From the NCBI RefSeq assembly GCF_900129345.1, contig NZ_FQVK01000005.1:62001-126000 (forward strand): a stretch of 64,000 bases of DNA, written 5' to 3'. The notes beneath the pieces are model-generated. The model was not told where the DNA came from. It searched no databases and saw only the letters and a list, made by a program, of their open reading frames with translations. Both the position numbers and the translations under genes were made by a program. This document shows, one piece after another, positions 1-8,903 of this stretch. The DNA is from Ruegeria intermedia. GTDB taxonomy: Bacteria > Pseudomonadota > Alphaproteobacteria > Rhodobacterales > Rhodobacteraceae. Position 1 is the stretch's first letter. Each line of letters opens with the position of its first letter.

Positions 1-162
1 GAAATTGCCGCATTCGGCCATGGCGTCGGTGACGGCCTTCCAAGCCTCGAACCCGGCCGAAAGCGATTTCAGCGGAACGGGGTTTTCGAACGAACAGGCG
101 GCCCATGCGGCGCCCGAGGCCACCGACATCGCGCCGGCCAGTATGAGTGTCTTGAGTTTCAT
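1..162 (-). CDS. Sugar ABC transporter substrate-binding protein (N-terminal part only)
   Basis: The first 54 residues are visible; the rest runs off the left edge. The start MKLKTLILAG is followed by a hydrophobic run and AWA-A, a standard Sec signal peptide with cleavage after about residue 21, so the protein should be periplasmic. The mature part begins CSFENPVPLKSLSAGFEAW, which resembles the beginning of roseobacter carbohydrate-binding proteins (recalled similarity, not searched). It lies upstream in direction of nothing else visible but follows the ABC ATPase gene on the same strand, 74 bases away, so the two probably share a transporter operon. The substrate cannot be told from this fragment. 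Confidence 0.75.
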   Translation of the reverse strand, partial: MKLKTLILAGAMSVASGAAWAACSFENPVPLKSLSAGFEAWKAVTDAMAECGNF

Positions 163-236
163 GCGTTTCTCCCTGTCAGGATCGGTCCGTCGTCGACGTC
201 CGGACCGGTGGTTTGCCCTTGCGGGCTGTTGCGGGG

Positions 237-1286
237 TCAATCCCCGATCCGCGCACCGCTTCCAGCTTCGAAGAGATGACAGATTTCGCTTGGCACCGAG
301 AACGATACTGGATCGCCGATCTCGGCGCGGAAAGACTTGTCGGCCTTGACCGAGACCAGCGCGCCGCCGACCCGGACCGAGATCATCGTGGCGTCGCCCA
401 GCAGTTCGAGCGTGTAGATCGGCGCCGTGATCTGGCCCTGCCCCGTGGCAAGACCGGCGTCCTCGGCCCGGAACCCCAGCGTCAGCGGCCCGTCGGGGGC
501 ACCTATACCGGGGATGTCCACGTGCTGCGCGCGGAACACGCCGCCTTCGACGCGGCCCTCGATCAGGTTCATGGCGGGTGAGCCGATGAAGCTGGCCACG
601 AAGGTGTTGGCGGGGCGGTCATAGATGTCGGTCGGGCTGCCGACCTGTTGCACGATGCCCTTCTTCATCACCACGACACGGTCGGCCAGGGTCATCGCCT
701 CGATCTGATCGTGGGTGACATAGATCGTGGTAACGGCCAGTTCGTGGCTGAGGTTCTTGATCTGCGCCCGCGTCGACACCCGCAGCTTGGCATCCAGGTT
801 CGACAGCGGCTCGTCCATCAGGAACACGTTCGGTTCGCGCACGATCGCGCGGGCCAGGGCGACCCGCTGGCGCTGACCGCCCGACAGCTCGGCCGGCTTG
901 CGATGCAGAAAGTCGTCCAGTTCGACCATGGCGCTGGCCCGGCGCACCTTCTCGTCATGGGTCGCGGGGTCGATGCCGCGCACCTTCAGCGGGAAGCGGA
1001 TGTTTTCATAGACGTTCATGTTGGGGTACAGGGCATAGCTCTGGAACACCATCGCCACGTCACGGTCCTTGGGTTCCAGATCGTTGACCACCTTGCCATC
1101 AATCAGGATCTCACCCTCGGTCACGTCCTCCAGCCCCGCGATCATGCGCATCGTGGTGGTCTTGCCGCATCCGGACGGCCCCAACAGCACAAGGAATTCG
1201 CGGTCGGCGATGGTCAGGTCGAAATTGTGGACCCCCACGAACGACCCCCAGCGCTTGCCGACGTTGCGCAGTTGAATTTCCGCCAT
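237..1286 (-). CDS. Sugar ABC transporter ATP-binding protein (UgpC/MsmK type)
   Basis: 349-residue ATPase of a carbohydrate importer, acting on the inner face of the membrane. All nucleotide-binding motifs are present in order: Walker A GPSGCGKTT, Q-loop MVFQSYALYPNM, signature LSGGQRQRVALARA, Walker B VFLMDEPLSNLDAK and the H-loop TIYVTHDQIEAM. A C-terminal TOBE-like regulatory domain follows (about residues 230-349), as in the MalK/UgpC subfamily. The ATG at 1286 was chosen over an in-frame upstream start because it is preceded by GGGAGG and begins MAEIQLRNVGKRWG, the usual family start; the longer start would lie in the operator region. Membrane permease genes are not in this window. Regulation by a LacI-type protein is likely from the adjacent operators. 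Confidence 0.93.
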   Translation of the reverse strand: MAEIQLRNVGKRWGSFVGVHNFDLTIADREFLVLLGPSGCGKTTTMRMIAGLEDVTEGEILIDGKVVNDLEPKDRDVAMVFQSYALYPNMNVYENIRFPLKVRGIDPATHDEKVRRASAMVELDDFLHRKPAELSGGQRQRVALARAIVREPNVFLMDEPLSNLDAKLRVSTRAQIKNLSHELAVTTIYVTHDQIEAMTLADRVVVMKKGIVQQVGSPTDIYDRPANTFVASFIGSPAMNLIEGRVEGGVFRAQHVDIPGIGAPDGPLTLGFRAEDAGLATGQGQITAPIYTLELLGDATMISVRVGGALVSVKADKSFRAEIGDPVSFSVPSEICHLFEAGSGARIGD

Positions 1287-1308
1287 GGTGCCTCCCGGGA
1301 AGGAATCG

Positions 1309-1328
1309 TTTTGCATACGTTTGCAAAA
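1309..1328. promoter_or_regulatory. LacI-family operator, copy 1
   Basis: TTTTGCATACGTTTGCAAAA matches the classical LacI/GalR half-site layout (TTTGCA..CG..TGCAAA) with a central CG and one asymmetric base. It sits 23 bases upstream of the ABC ATPase start codon on the divergent strand. It is the exact reverse complement of the second copy, 54 bases away centre to centre, about five DNA turns, which would suit looping by a tetramer or two dimers on one face. Confidence 0.85.
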
Positions 1329-1362
1329 GAGTAATCCGGCCACATCATTTCTGGCAAGACAA

Positions 1363-1382
1363 TTTTGCAAACGTATGCAAAA
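1363..1382. promoter_or_regulatory. LacI-family operator, copy 2
   Basis: TTTTGCAAACGTATGCAAAA, the exact reverse complement of the copy at 1309-1328. It lies 70 bases upstream of the GTG start of the SnoaL-like gene. The two copies therefore face the two divergent operons symmetrically. No LacI-family gene is in this window, so the regulator must be encoded elsewhere. Confidence 0.85.
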
Positions 1383-1451
1383 CTGCCCGAAGCAAGTGAT
1401 TCACGTCTTGCTGACCTCAATCGCAACCTTCTGCCAGGAAACGGAAAACCC

Positions 1452-2453
1452 GTGAGCTTTCACGACCAGAAGAAACTGATTTTGGCATTTCACGACGCGT
1501 TGGATACCGCAGATGCTGCCGGCACCGGCCAGATCGTCGAACAGTTCTGCGCGCCCGATCTGCTGTGGCGCGGCTTTCACCCCTTCCACGAAATCGTTGG
1601 CGCAAAGGCCGTGGCCGAGACGTTCTGGCAACCGCTCAAGCACGGGCTGAAGCGTATGCAGAACCGGACGGACATCTTCTTTGCCGGCCGAAACGCGCTG
1701 ACCGAATCCGATGATGTCTGGGTCGTGTCGATGGGGCATCTGATGGGCCTGTTCGACGCGCCTTGGCTGGGCCTTCCACCCACCGGCAAGCTGGCCTTTC
1801 TGCGGTACTGCGCCTTCTACCGGGTCGCAGATGGTAAAATCACCGAAACGGCCATGTATTTCGACATTCCCCACCTCATGGTGCAGGCCGGGTTGAACCC
1901 CTTTCCCCCGCAAACCGCGGCTCACCTCGTGCAGCCCGGCCCCAGAACCCATGACGGGCTGTTGATGCGCGACCAACCCGCAGCCGAAGGCCAGAAGACA
2001 CTGGCGCTGATCAACGCGATGATTTCGGACCTGGGCCAGTGGAACAGCGGCCTGACGCTGGAGGAGGAACTGGCACGCACCTGGCATGACGACATGGTGT
2101 GGTGGGGCCCCGAGGGGATCGGGGCCACCTACACCATCCCGCGCTATGCCAAGCAGCACTCGGGCCCGTTCCGCGCCGGTTTCGCCGAGCGGTCCAAAAC
2201 GCGACACATCTGCCGCATGGCCGAGGGGCACTATGGCGGGTTCTTCGGCTGGCCAAACTTCACCGCCGTTCCGACGGGCGGCTTCATGGGCATGCCCGCA
2301 ACCGGCAAGCCGGGTGAGTTTCGGGTCATCGACATCTATCGGCGCGCGGGCGACAAGCTGGCGGAAAACTGGATTTTCATCGACCTGCTGCATTTCTGGA
2401 ACCAGCAAGGGGTCGACATCCTGTCGCGCACGCTGAGGATCGGCAAGCCATGA
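1452..2453 (+). CDS. SnoaL-like / NTF2-fold protein with two repeats
   Basis: 333 residues. The protein looks like two NTF2/SnoaL-type domains in tandem: each half has a FHD/WHDD..W.GP segment followed by GHLMGLF or GHYGGFFGWPNF and a final strand with DIYRRAGDKLAENWIFIDLL..WNQQG, which is typical of the polyketide cyclase-like family of small alpha/beta cones. The exact reaction is unknown. The GTG start follows AGGA; an ATG 87 bases upstream falls inside the operator and is unlikely. Its stop overlaps the start of the next gene, so the two are translationally coupled. Control by the LacI-type operators suggests a role in using the sugar carried by the divergent transporter (inference). Confidence 0.8.
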   Translation: MSFHDQKKLILAFHDALDTADAAGTGQIVEQFCAPDLLWRGFHPFHEIVGAKAVAETFWQPLKHGLKRMQNRTDIFFAGRNALTESDDVWVVSMGHLMGLFDAPWLGLPPTGKLAFLRYCAFYRVADGKITETAMYFDIPHLMVQAGLNPFPPQTAAHLVQPGPRTHDGLLMRDQPAAEGQKTLALINAMISDLGQWNSGLTLEEELARTWHDDMVWWGPEGIGATYTIPRYAKQHSGPFRAGFAERSKTRHICRMAEGHYGGFFGWPNFTAVPTGGFMGMPATGKPGEFRVIDIYRRAGDKLAENWIFIDLLHFWNQQGVDILSRTLRIGKP

Positions 2454-3319
2454 TGATCGACGCACATCACCATCTGTGGGACCTGTCGGCGGTGCACTAT
2501 CCTTGGCTGATGGAGACCGGGGCCGTGCGGTTTTTCGGCGACCCCACACCGATCCAGCGCGACTATCTTCTGGACGAGTTCCGCGCAGACGCCGCGGCGC
2601 AGGGGTTTTCCGCGTCCGTCCACATTCAGGTGGGCGCGGCGGACCCTTGGGCCGAGGCCGCTTGGGTGCAGTCGGTTGCAGATCAGGCACCCGACTGGCC
2701 GTTGGTCCAGGTGGCTTTCTGCGATCTGACTGCCCCGGACCTGGGGCACCGGTTGGACAGGCTGCAAACCCTGCCCTCATTGCGGGGCGTGCGCCAGATC
2801 GTCGGCCGCGCGCCCGAAGAGGACATGGCATCCGGCACCAATGCCCTGCTGGACGATCCCCGCTTTCTGGCCGGCCTGAAGGAACTGGGCGCGCGCGGCC
2901 TTTCGTTCGATCTGCAACTGTTGCCCGAATTGATGGAGCAGGCCGCCCGCGTTCTGGAACGCGCGCCCGAAACGCCGGTTGCCCTGTGTCATGCCGGCTC
3001 GCCGCATGACCGAACCGAGGGCGGGATCAAATCCTGGGCCGGATCGCTTTTGTCGCTGTCCGCGCTGCCGCACGTGTCTTGCAAACTGTCCGGCCTGGGC
3101 ATGTTCGACCACGGCTGGACGGCAGACTCCGCCCGCCCGATCGTTCACGCGTGCCTGACCCAGTTTGGACCCGCCCGCTGCATGTTCGGGTCCAACTTTC
3201 CTGTGGACAGCCTGTCCTCGGGCTATGCGGAACTGGTATCTCGCCACCGTTCGCTGATTCCGGTTGAGATGCAGGCGGATGTGTTCGGGCGCACGGCCCA
3301 GCATTTCTATCGGTTTTGA
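2450..3319 (+). CDS. Amidohydrolase, fuconolactonase-like (COG3618 type)
   Basis: 289 residues. It begins MMIDAHHHLWD, the metal-binding HxH entry of the amidohydrolase superfamily, followed by YPWL; later come LCHAGSP with the conserved histidine, a KLSGLGMF strand and the C-terminal MFGSNFPVD motif with the catalytic aspartate. This pattern fits the lactonase branch that opens sugar lactones such as fuconolactone. The start overlaps the upstream gene's stop (ATGATGA). It ends 10 bases from the end of the convergent HupE-like gene. A sugar lactone substrate fits the linked transporter but is inference. Confidence 0.87.
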   Translation: MMIDAHHHLWDLSAVHYPWLMETGAVRFFGDPTPIQRDYLLDEFRADAAAQGFSASVHIQVGAADPWAEAAWVQSVADQAPDWPLVQVAFCDLTAPDLGHRLDRLQTLPSLRGVRQIVGRAPEEDMASGTNALLDDPRFLAGLKELGARGLSFDLQLLPELMEQAARVLERAPETPVALCHAGSPHDRTEGGIKSWAGSLLSLSALPHVSCKLSGLGMFDHGWTADSARPIVHACLTQFGPARCMFGSNFPVDSLSSGYAELVSRHRSLIPVEMQADVFGRTAQHFYRF

Positions 3320-3329
3320 CGGGTCGGGG

Positions 3330-4331
3330 TCAGAAACCACTGACCCGCTCGATCAACCAATACATCGAAACGGTTCCAATTCCATATCCGGTCACCGTCG
3401 TCGCCCAGTCGCGTGCGCCACGGGATTGGAAAGCACCCAGAACACGCAGCACCGCCAGGCCCAGCGCGACGACGGAAACAAATGCCAATTGGCCGGCTTC
3501 GACCCCGATATTGAAGGCCAGCAACGCGGCCGGTATGTCGCCTGTAGGCAAACCGATCTCGGACAGGGCCCCGGCAAACCCCAAGCCGTGCAACAAAGCG
3601 AAACTGAAGCAGACAATCCACGGATATTGCTCGGACAGCCGCAACTGCCCGTCCTTGTGCCGCAATATCTCGAGGGCAAGAAACACGATGGACAGGGCGA
3701 TCACCGCTTCGACCGGCGGCCCCGGCACTTGCAGCAAGCCAAGTGCGGCCAAGGCCAAGGTGATTGAATGCGCGACCGTAAACGCCGTAGCCGCCCCGAC
3801 AAGCTGCCAAGGATCACGCACCAGTACGATCAGGGCAAACACGAACAACAGGTGATCCCAACCTTCGAGTATGTGTTCGAACCCCAACTGAAAATAGCTG
3901 GCAAAAACCGCCCAGGTCGAAGGATCGGCCGGGATCGTCAGCATTGTATTGTCAGGGGTAAACCGCAACGTAACCGCTTCGGCGGTCAGCGGCTGCATCC
4001 GCAGCAATACGTCGTTGCGTTGCAATTCCAGCCCATCGACCGTGATCGGCTGATCCGCGATCGATCCTTGGCATTGCGCCACCCAAACCGAAACCCAAGC
4101 GGCCCCATCATCTTGCGGCGCGGGTCCTGATCGCGGAGTGCAAATCTCCGGCAAGACCGCCTCGATTGCCATCGGCCGCCCGTTCACATCCGGCAGCCTC
4201 GACAGAACCTGCCATGTGTTTTCCGACAACTGCCGCAGATCGAGGAACCCTGGATCCAAGGCATGAGCCTGACTTTGCCCCGGCACCAACATCAACCACA
4301 AGGCGGAAAGCGCTGCGAGGATCCGCGTCAT
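3330..4331 (-). CDS. HupE/UreJ-like membrane protein
   Basis: 333 residues. A signal peptide (MTRILAALSALWLMLVPGQSQAHA) precedes about 150 residues of soluble domain and then six or so transmembrane helices. The hallmark GFEHILEGWDHLLFVFAL is present at the beginning of the membrane part, followed by FTVAHSITLALAALG and LEILR, as in the HupE/UreJ_2 family, some members of which are nickel or cobalt permeases. The ATG overlaps the stop of the PpiC-type gene by four bases, so they are one operon. The transported substrate is not evident. Confidence 0.87.
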   Translation of the reverse strand: MTRILAALSALWLMLVPGQSQAHALDPGFLDLRQLSENTWQVLSRLPDVNGRPMAIEAVLPEICTPRSGPAPQDDGAAWVSVWVAQCQGSIADQPITVDGLELQRNDVLLRMQPLTAEAVTLRFTPDNTMLTIPADPSTWAVFASYFQLGFEHILEGWDHLLFVFALIVLVRDPWQLVGAATAFTVAHSITLALAALGLLQVPGPPVEAVIALSIVFLALEILRHKDGQLRLSEQYPWIVCFSFALLHGLGFAGALSEIGLPTGDIPAALLAFNIGVEAGQLAFVSVVALGLAVLRVLGAFQSRGARDWATTVTGYGIGTVSMYWLIERVSGF

Positions 4332-5155
4332 TCTTGCGGCCCCAACGCGGGCAGCGAAATCTCATACCTGTCGGCAAGGCTCTGGTATTGTGCTTCGGCC
4401 AGGTCCGCGGCGGTTTGCCTGCGCCAATCTTGCAGCACTGTGTCTCGAAAGTCGTCCAGCGGCGGCAGCACGCCTGGCTCCACCGCGTTGATCCTCACCA
4501 AGTGCTGCCCATAGCTCGACACCACCGGTCCCGCCCATGCTCCGGTGGGCAACGTCGCCAGGATCTCGGAAAAGCCGCGCCCAAACGTGCTGTCGATTGC
4601 GCGCGCCGCTGACAGCGGCATGGATTTTGGCAGCAGGGTGGACAGCCCCACCTGCATAGGATCAGCGCCCGCCGCAAGAGCCGATTGAGCCGCCTCAACA
4701 TCGGCGCTGCCCGGGGCCTCGCCCAAGAATATTTGTTCAAAGGCGAATTTCGGGGGCGTTCGGAATCTATTCGGATTGTCCTGCAGATATGCCGCAAGTT
4801 CCGCATCTTCGGGCACGACAGACGCCGCAATCGAGCGGGTCAGGAATTCCATCTTCTGAGCAAGCCGCGCCCGAATGACCGGATCGCCCCGTTCCAAACC
4901 AAGATTGCGGGCCTCGCGCACCAATATTTCTTCGCGTACCAAGCCATCCACCAGCCGCTGCAATTCTTCTGGGGAGGGCGCACGATTCCAACTGGCGCTG
5001 AACCGGCTTGCCAACATCGATACATCATTGTCGTCAACAACGATTGCTTGCTGAGGGTCCTGCGCCTCGGACGGTGGGGATATCCAGTAAAACCACGCGA
5101 AAATCGCAACCCCGATCAGCAGGAAATGTACCAGTGGTTCTTTCAGAAAACGCAT
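4328..5155 (-). CDS. Membrane-anchored peptidyl-prolyl isomerase, PpiC/SurA type
   Basis: 275 residues: an N-terminal membrane anchor (VHFLLIGVAIFAWFY), a helical chaperone-like region with LVREEILVREARNLGLERGD, and a parvulin-like domain (about residues 145-235) ending in GPVVSSYGQHLVRINAVEPG. The SYGxHLV segment is the recognisable family motif. It should act on periplasmic proteins during folding. The ATG at 5155 was chosen because it starts the membrane anchor directly; a longer reading would add an unlikely cysteine- and proline-rich leader. It is coupled to the HupE-like gene by an ATGA overlap. The DUF3604 gene upstream is probably in the same operon. Confidence 0.87.
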   Translation of the reverse strand: MRFLKEPLVHFLLIGVAIFAWFYWISPPSEAQDPQQAIVVDDNDVSMLASRFSASWNRAPSPEELQRLVDGLVREEILVREARNLGLERGDPVIRARLAQKMEFLTRSIAASVVPEDAELAAYLQDNPNRFRTPPKFAFEQIFLGEAPGSADVEAAQSALAAGADPMQVGLSTLLPKSMPLSAARAIDSTFGRGFSEILATLPTGAWAGPVVSSYGQHLVRINAVEPGVLPPLDDFRDTVLQDWRRQTAADLAEAQYQSLADRYEISLPALGPQE

Positions 5156-5284
5156 CAAATTACCTGTGCTCTCGAAAAGCTGTGGCGGGTAAGTGGCCAC
5201 GGCACCGGGGCAAAGCCCGCTCGCCCATAATGACAAGAAACCGGGCGGTGCCATCCGCCCAGTTGAAACGTTTTCGACAACCGT

Positions 5285-7207
5285 TCATCCCTCCGGTGTG
5301 TACCAGATCGGCGACGAATAGGCGCGCTCCTGATGCACCAGTTGCGCCTCCTCGGGAAGCTCAAGGTCAAGGCGCAGCTTGTCGTACAGAACCCAACGCG
5401 GGGTCGGGATTTCCAATACCCGGACATAGTAGAAAGCCCGGGCTGCCGGATCGAATTCGGGATCGGTCCAGACGGTCACCAGCTCGGACGCGCCGATCGT
5501 GTTGGTCCAGCTTGCCGTGTCCAGATCGACCGTATTTCCGACCGGAGGCAGTTTGCCATTTGCGTCCGGCGCTCGATCCCCTGACCAAGCAACGTCGAAC
5601 ACCTTTTCCTGCATCTCGCCATCGGCGTCCAACCAGCCCTTGACCACCTGGACACGATCCAGGTTGGCGCCGATCGGATCGCGCAACGCCCCGATCAGGA
5701 AGGTCGGTGCACCCTCACCCTCGCGCGGGCGGAGATCACTGCCCATGGGTACGCCCTTGGTATAGCCCACATCGGCCACCAGACGCGTCAGCAAATCGTC
5801 CTCGACAAAATCCCATCCGCCAAAGAACCGCAGCCCGATCCGAGGCCCGGTCGTGGCATAGGTTTCGCGCCGCTTGAACGCGTCGAAAATGGCCGAGCGC
5901 GTGTTGTCCGACGCCCAGACCGCCGTGTAGCCCGAGGCCACCAGCGTGTGCCCTTCGAACGCGCCCAACTCGCTTTCGACGAAGGGATGCAGCACGCGGG
6001 TCGGCGAAGGTTCGGCGCTGACGGATTTTCCGAAATAGTTTTCCTCCTCGGCCGTGGTCAACGAAGTATGGCTGTCGGTGGCGCCGCCCATCCCAAACTT
6101 GTAGGGGTTCACGCCGAATTTCTCTTCGAGCATCAATCCGCGTTTCAGCGCCTCGCGCGCGTATTCGCCGGCCAGCATGTCGTCGGTTTTCAGTTGGGAA
6201 ATGTCCAGATTGCCCACATCCCAATTCTCATAGTCGGCGAATTCGTCCTCGGGGCTGAGATAGGGATGCGCCTCTCCGTCGCCCTTGATCTGCGTTACCT
6301 CGTAATGCGGTTCCCACTTGGCCCGGTTCTTGACGTATTCTTCATCGACCTTGCCACCGTGATAGGTGTCTTCGGTCGGGAACATCCAGCCGTTGGACAG
6401 ATTGCCGTTGTGCGCAAAAGCCAACGCACGTCCGCCGGTCCGGGCCTGATAGTCTTCCAACCAGGCGTACAGCATCTTGGGGTCCGTATCGCCGTAGGGC
6501 GGTTGTGTGACCGGTGGCACCACCTGCAGCGCTCGGATCGGCCCGTCCCGCAGCATGACGTTGCGGTGCAGGTTGAACCCCTTGGGTACCGAAGTCCATT
6601 CAAATCCGATGAAAGCGGTGAAATTGCCGGGGTCGTTGTGCCGTTCGGCAGCCAGAACGATCTGCTCCCATGTAAAGGCAAATGCGTCGGCGCCGGGGCT
6701 GTGGGATTCCAGCAGCACCTCGGGCAGGGTCATTTGCGAAAAATTGGAGATGATGTCGAAGGCGGCCTCGGCGGCCTCATCCCCGCCAGCTTTGTAGCCC
6801 TAGTACCATTGCAGACCCTTCGGGTCGGCCAGCACACCCGGTTTGCCCGCCTGCAGGTCAGGCGCAAACCCCATCAGGTCTGTGTGATCGGTCAGAACCA
6901 TCCAGTCGAGAGGCCGCGCAAGGCGCACCGGCTGGCCGGTGGATGAGATCACCTGCTCGCCCTTCGCAAAGCGCCAGGCCGCATCCGGCCCCAGCGTATT
7001 GCCGAAGGCGCCGGCGTCCAAAGACAACGACGTGTGCAGATGTGTATCGCCCCACAAGGGGCGTTCCGGAAACGTACGATTTGCATAAGGCGAAAACGGC
7101 GCTTCTGCGAAAGTGCCTTCGGCGGCCTCCTTGCTGGGAACGGCATCGGCAAAAACCGAGGTTGGCAAGGCGATCAACCCCGCGAACATTGCAGTCATTC
7201 TGGACAT
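5285..7207 (-). pseudogene. DUF3604 (PHP-like) periplasmic protein interrupted by an amber codon
   Basis: The full frame would code 640 residues: a signal peptide ([20 protein letters not shown]), the metal-binding [50 protein letters not shown] and [20 protein letters not shown], all hallmarks of the DUF3604 family. Codon 136 is TAG (6800-6802), between LQWY and [15 protein letters not shown], with the frame otherwise open on both sides and the family pattern continuing across it. One base change from a sense codon such as GAG, CAG or AAG would restore the gene. It may be a true pseudogene, a suppressed amber or a sequencing error. The ATG at 7207 is preceded by a GGGGGG run and starts the signal peptide. 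Confidence 0.85.
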
Positions 7208-7340
7208 CTGGTCCCCCCATTTCCATTTTCGCGACCGGTCTTTGCGACAGGTTGGATTCAAAAGGTATCATATTGCGACAACCCAAGGATGAAAAACTTG
7301 CCCTTGGGCCAGATGCCCGACCAAAGACCCAGAACAACCG

Positions 7341-8102
7341 TCAGAAACGATAAGTCGCCCCGATCACAGGTCCAGATTGGCTGAACGTGTAGTCATTGCC
7401 GTTCAGGACGTGATCAAAGGATATGTAGCGATAGCCACCCCGGATCAGCCACCGTTCGTTCAAAGCATAATCCGCCGTCAGCAACACCTGCCAGGTTTCG
7501 CTGTCACTCTGAAAGCCGCCATAGTCGAAAAAGGCGGTGCCGGCCCACCGTTCGGACAGGACGAAACGCGCCCGCGCCGCAATCACCGCATCGGTCCAGC
7601 TGTTGTCGACCGAACTTGTCCGACCCGGCGCGACACCGGGGCGAAGCGTGAAGGTGGTTTCAGTACTGAACCAGCGCAGACCACCCGCCAGATCCAGTTG
7701 AACGGTCGGATCCTCGTAGACCCGATATCCCAGATAGGCGCTGAAGAATTGGGTGGTGGCCGAGGTGTCGAGGCCCGAGAAATTCGGTCCGGGCGTATCA
7801 GTTCCGAACGACAGGTCCGTGTAGTTGTAGTCGGCCAACAGGCTCCAGCGCCCGTTGGTCGCGGAAAATGTGCCCATGAAGGCCAGATCCAAGTTGCTCA
7901 GCGCATCCGAGAAGCTCAACGTGCCCTCGACGCCTCCCGCGGGCGTGTCGAGGCCGGTTTTGGTTTCCGGCGTGAACAGGTAGATCGTCGCCTGGTAGGA
8001 CCAATCGCCTTGCTGGGCCCGGGCCGAACCTGCCCCGACGACAAACGCAACCGCACATGCGGCGGTCGCTGCGATCAAATTTTGAGTTGTTCCAAACATC
8101 AT
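7341..8102 (-). CDS. Outer-membrane beta-barrel protein
   Basis: 253 residues. A signal peptide (MMFGTTQNLIAATAACAVAFVVGAG then ARA-Q) is followed by alternating amphipathic strands: WSYQATIYLFTP, NGRWSLLADYNYTDLSF, TTQFFSAYLGYRV, LDLAGGLRWF, YALNERWLIRGGYRYISFDHV. The last residues are GATYRF, the C-terminal aromatic signal for outer-membrane assembly by BAM. The length suits an 8- to 10-strand barrel. The start is set at the ATGATG preceded by GGAAGA; the longer open frame upstream has no signal-like start. Function beyond a small porin or surface protein is unknown. Confidence 0.85.
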   Translation of the reverse strand: MMFGTTQNLIAATAACAVAFVVGAGSARAQQGDWSYQATIYLFTPETKTGLDTPAGGVEGTLSFSDALSNLDLAFMGTFSATNGRWSLLADYNYTDLSFGTDTPGPNFSGLDTSATTQFFSAYLGYRVYEDPTVQLDLAGGLRWFSTETTFTLRPGVAPGRTSSVDNSWTDAVIAARARFVLSERWAGTAFFDYGGFQSDSETWQVLLTADYALNERWLIRGGYRYISFDHVLNGNDYTFSQSGPVIGATYRF

Positions 8103-8903
8103 TTTCTTCCCGCAAACACAGAGAATTTTTTTCTCTTTCGCCCGGAAAGAGGGGCAAGCCGCTCTGGTTGCCCAATTCAGCACAAAGGCATTCTTAGGAC
8201 GCGGTCCAATTTGCCGGGCGCCTTGATTGAACCTCTTGGACGCCGCTGAACGGTACACGCCGTCATGCCGGCAACCGGAAGGAAATCCGCAGCCGGTTTG
8301 CAGCCACGATACCCATCGAATTCGTTCGGCACCAGTTCCAAGTACTGCGAACCGGAGGCTGCGCCGCACTGACTGAATGACCGATGGCAGAATTTTCTCC
8401 ACGACGATGTGAGCTCTTGCAAAGTGACTGGTCAAGTCGAACGGCGATCTCACCTGTCCCAGTCCAGATGCAACGCCGCGCGGCAGACCGGTTCCGCCAG
8501 AAACCGGTGGGGGGCCGCCTGCCGTCCACCGGAAGGCCGCTCCGACCGGCGTTTTGGATATCGCAAAGGAACCCGACGCCGACCAATCGCATTATGTTTT
8601 GCTTCTGCCGAACGACAGGTTCACACCGCACATTCAATGTGCATTGCGGCCGCAAGTGTCGGCACATTCCAATTTGCCCTGAGGGGGGGGGAAGACAGTC
8701 GCCGACTTTCCAATTTCTCTTGAAAGTCACCGACTGGATTTTACCAAGTGGCGGAGGGGACGGGCCTGACAGCGAACCCTCTCCACCCCCTAAGTCATTG
8801 TAATCATTTAATCGACATTGAGTTCGCAAGACACTTGGTTCGAACGGGTCTGGGAGCGAACGTTAATGGGACTGAAACGCACCCAGTGGTCTTTAGGAGG
8901 CGC
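8103..8903. other. Gene-free stretch of about 800 bases
   Basis: No open frame here has family-like protein sequence. The only structure noticed is an imperfect hairpin near 8696-8736. It marks the change from conserved metabolic genes to the accessory island with the toxin-antitoxin pair. Confidence 0.6.
8696..8736. repeat. Imperfect 15-bp inverted repeat
   Basis: CAGTCGCCGACTTTC and GAAAGTCACCGACTG pair at 13 of 15 positions around an 11-base loop. There is no T-tract immediately after it, so it is not a simple terminator. It lies just downstream of a run of nine G residues. It could be a remnant of a mobile element end or a protein-binding site. Confidence 0.5.

Noticed and set aside
1401..2831. 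A 476-codon open frame on the minus strand
   Set aside because: It is antisense to the SnoaL-like and amidohydrolase genes, is arginine/proline-rich and lacks family character; it results from high GC.
5948..6946. A 332-codon plus-strand open frame
   Set aside because: It lies opposite the DUF3604 gene and spans its amber codon; no recognisable protein features.
8263..8829. Open frames on both strands upstream of the toxin gene
   Set aside because: They are proline/arginine-rich and run through a G-run and a hairpin; no domain is visible.
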